From positions 1-8,614 of the forward strand of contig DYON01000108.1 of NCBI GenBank assembly GCA_020720525.1: a DNA stretch of 8,614 nucleotides, given 5' to 3'. The notes beneath the pieces were generated by a model that was not told the DNA's origin, made no database searches, and was given only the letters and a program-made list of their open reading frames with translations. How positions within the stretch are numbered: position 1 is the stretch's first letter; each line of letters starts with the position of its first letter. Below, piece by piece: positions 7,277-8,614 of this stretch. Made by a program: the position numbers and the translations under genes. This stretch comes from Acetofilamentum sp. (GTDB lineage: Bacteria > Bacteroidota > Bacteroidia > Bacteroidales > DTU049).

Positions 7277-7295
7277 CATTAAAAAAATATGTAGC
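7262..7295 (+). promoter_or_regulatory. Possible weak Bacteroidota promoter before the dehydrogenase
   Basis: TTTG (7262-7265) and TATGTAGC (7288-7295, a partial match to TAnnTTTG) are separated by 22 bases and lie 18 bases before ATG 7314. The -7 half is poor. The gene could equally be read from the promoter at 4508. Confidence 0.25.
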
Positions 7296-7313
7296 ACCAA
7301 ATCGTTTGCTGAT

Positions 7314-8614
7314 ATGGTTACTTTTAGTCTCAACAACGAACAAATTGAATTTAATGGCAACGGCGAATTGTCGCTGCTAAACTTTCTTCGCAACGAAAAA
7401 AACATCACTTCTGTGAAAGATGGCTGCAATGGTCAATCGGCTTGCGGAGCTTGTTTGGTCGAAATTGACGGTAAGGCTAAACTGAGTTGCGTTACAAAAA
7501 TGGGTTCGCTCGAAGGTGCTGCCATTTTAACACTCGAAGGAATTCCAGCCAATACCCGCGACCTCATCGCTAAAGCATTTGTTGAAAAGGGAGCTGTACA
7601 ATGTGGATTTTGCACACCAGGTTTTGTAATGCGAACCAAAATTTTGCTGCAAGACAATCCCAACCCCAACATCGACGAAATTCGCACTGCTCTGAAATGG
7701 CATTTGTGCCGTTGCACTGGATACAAAAAAATTGAAAGTGCAATTGAATTTTCATCCAAATTAATGTCGGAACACAAATGCTGCGAGCCCGATAGTAGCA
7801 ACAAAGGGGTGGGCGATTTTATGCCCAAATACGAAGCGTATGAAACAGCCATTGGCCAAAGAAAATTTGTGAACGACATGAGTTTTCCTGGAATGCTTCA
7901 TGGTGCTTTGCGTTTCAGCGACCACCCAAGGGCTAAAGTATTAAGAATTGACTTCGCGGAAGCCTTGAATTGCGAAGGTGTTGAAAGAATATTCACAGCC
8001 AACAATATTCTTGGCGACCGCTTTGTGGGGCTCATTTACAAAGATTGGCCTGCCATGATTGCTGAAGGTGAAACCACTCATTACATTGGCGATGTGTTGG
8101 CTGGTGTTGTTGCAAATACAGCCGAAAATGCTCGAAAAGCAGCAAAACTTATCAAAATTGAATACGAAGTGCTTTCACCCGTTGTCGATATGCACGAAGC
8201 CTTACGCTCCGATTCGCCTCAAGTGCACAATCATCATGTAAATTTGCTCGACAATTGCAATTTGAAGCAAGGAAATGCAACCGATGTTATTTCAAATTCA
8301 AAATACAGCTATCACAATATTTTTAACACCCAGCGAATCGAACACGCTTTTCTGGAAACAGAAAGTGCTGTTGCATTGCCCGATGGAGATGGAGTTTTGC
8401 TGTATTCGTCGGGGCAAGGAATTTACGAAGACCGCCGGCAGGTTGCCACAATGCTGAATTTGCCCGAGGAAAAAGTTCGTGTGGTTTTGGTTCCCAACGG
8501 TGGTGGCTTTGGCGGAAAAGAAGACACGACTGTTCAAGGGCACGCTTCGTTGTTTGCTTTTTTGCTTCAAAAGCCTGTAAAGCTAACCTTAACGCGCGAA
8601 GAAAGCACGATTAT
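7314..8614 (+). CDS. Selenium-dependent-type xanthine dehydrogenase: [2Fe-2S] and molybdopterin domains fused (3' end outside the window)
   Basis: 433 codons are visible, open to the window edge with no stop; full-length family members are about 850 residues. Residues 1-75 are a plant-type ferredoxin domain with Cys38, Cys44, Cys47 and Cys59. Residues 76-150 are the second [2Fe-2S] domain with CGFCTPG (Cys97, Cys100) and CRCTGY (Cys132, Cys134). A linker leads into the a/b hammerhead domain (about 170-290), then the molybdopterin domain with RIEHAFLE, SGQGIYEDRRQ (Gln368) and NGGGFGGKED (G396-D404). There is no FAD domain between the iron-sulfur and molybdenum parts. This architecture and wording fit the selenium-dependent xanthine dehydrogenase family, in which selenium is a labile cofactor ligand and not selenocysteine; no in-frame TGA is seen. 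The reaction would be purine hydroxylation (xanthine to urate or the reverse direction anaerobically). ATG 7314 is the only start, since TAG 7266-7268 closes the frame upstream. The alternative is a Mop-type aldehyde oxidoreductase with the same layout. Confidence 0.82.
   Translation, partial: MVTFSLNNEQIEFNGNGELSLLNFLRNEKNITSVKDGCNGQSACGACLVEIDGKAKLSCVTKMGSLEGAAILTLEGIPANTRDLIAKAFVEKGAVQCGFCTPGFVMRTKILLQDNPNPNIDEIRTALKWHLCRCTGYKKIESAIEFSSKLMSEHKCCEPDSSNKGVGDFMPKYEAYETAIGQRKFVNDMSFPGMLHGALRFSDHPRAKVLRIDFAEALNCEGVERIFTANNILGDRFVGLIYKDWPAMIAEGETTHYIGDVLAGVVANTAENARKAAKLIKIEYEVLSPVVDMHEALRSDSPQVHNHHVNLLDNCNLKQGNATDVISNSKYSYHNIFNTQRIEHAFLETESAVALPDGDGVLLYSSGQGIYEDRRQVATMLNLPEEKVRVVLVPNGGGFGGKEDTTVQGHASLFAFLLQKPVKLTLTREESTI

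Noticed and set aside
7252..7290. Hairpin plus homopolymer after the threonine synthase-like gene as an intrinsic terminator
   Set aside because: The stem is only 7 bp with a G-U pair and is followed by A residues rather than T on the + strand; it does not fit termination of + strand transcripts.
7433..7879. Minus-strand open frame of 148 codons opposite the dehydrogenase
   Set aside because: It is the shadow of a strongly recognisable + strand gene with conserved cysteine motifs; the minus-strand translation has no family features.
7314..8614. Selenocysteine (in-frame TGA) in the dehydrogenase
   Set aside because: The frame translates without any TGA in the visible part; selenium in this family is a labile cofactor ligand, so none is expected.

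Overview
The window looks like a chromosomal stretch from a Bacteroidota (Bacteroidetes) bacterium, probably an anaerobe. The reasons are AT-rich DNA, absence of Shine-Dalgarno sequences before most starts, two exact matches to the Bacteroidota -7 promoter element TAnnTTTG (306-313 and 4508-4515) placed just upstream of genes, and family content typical of that phylum. All genes are on the + strand and tightly packed. No gap exceeds 80 bases, and there are no RNA genes, insertion sequences or CRISPR arrays.

Region 1 (1-4480) is an envelope or glycan block. It holds the tail of an unrecognised gene, then a probable operon of a PlsC/GPAT-type acyltransferase (333-1457), a polytopic GT39-like membrane glycosyltransferase with an extracytoplasmic beta-rich C-terminal domain (1461-3404), and a GT4-like cytosolic glycosyltransferase that starts at TTG (3434-4480). 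Together they suggest assembly of a glycolipid, lipoprotein-linked or surface polysaccharide, but the product cannot be read from the sequence.

Region 2 (4481-8614) starts at its own promoter and is a catabolic block. Two different PLP fold-type II enzymes overlap by one base (TAATG). The first is cysteine-synthase-like with an unusual C-terminal extension; the second is threonine-synthase-like with an N-terminal zinc ribbon. They are followed after 68 bp by the 5' half (433 codons) of a fused [2Fe-2S]/molybdopterin hydroxylase that strongly resembles the selenium-dependent xanthine dehydrogenase family. In other bacteria that enzyme belongs to the anaerobic purine/urate degradation cluster, which usually encodes the PLP enzyme YgeX (2,3-diaminopropionate ammonia-lyase). 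Neither PLP enzyme here looks like YgeX. The most interesting hypothesis is therefore that this tandem pair does an amino-acid elimination or substitution step in a purine-catabolic pathway variant.

A second notable item is a perfect 9-bp inverted repeat (6173-6200, GTAGAGACG/CGTCTCTAC) inside the threonine-synthase-like gene. It resembles a dispersed palindromic repeat that has been accommodated in frame in a linker.
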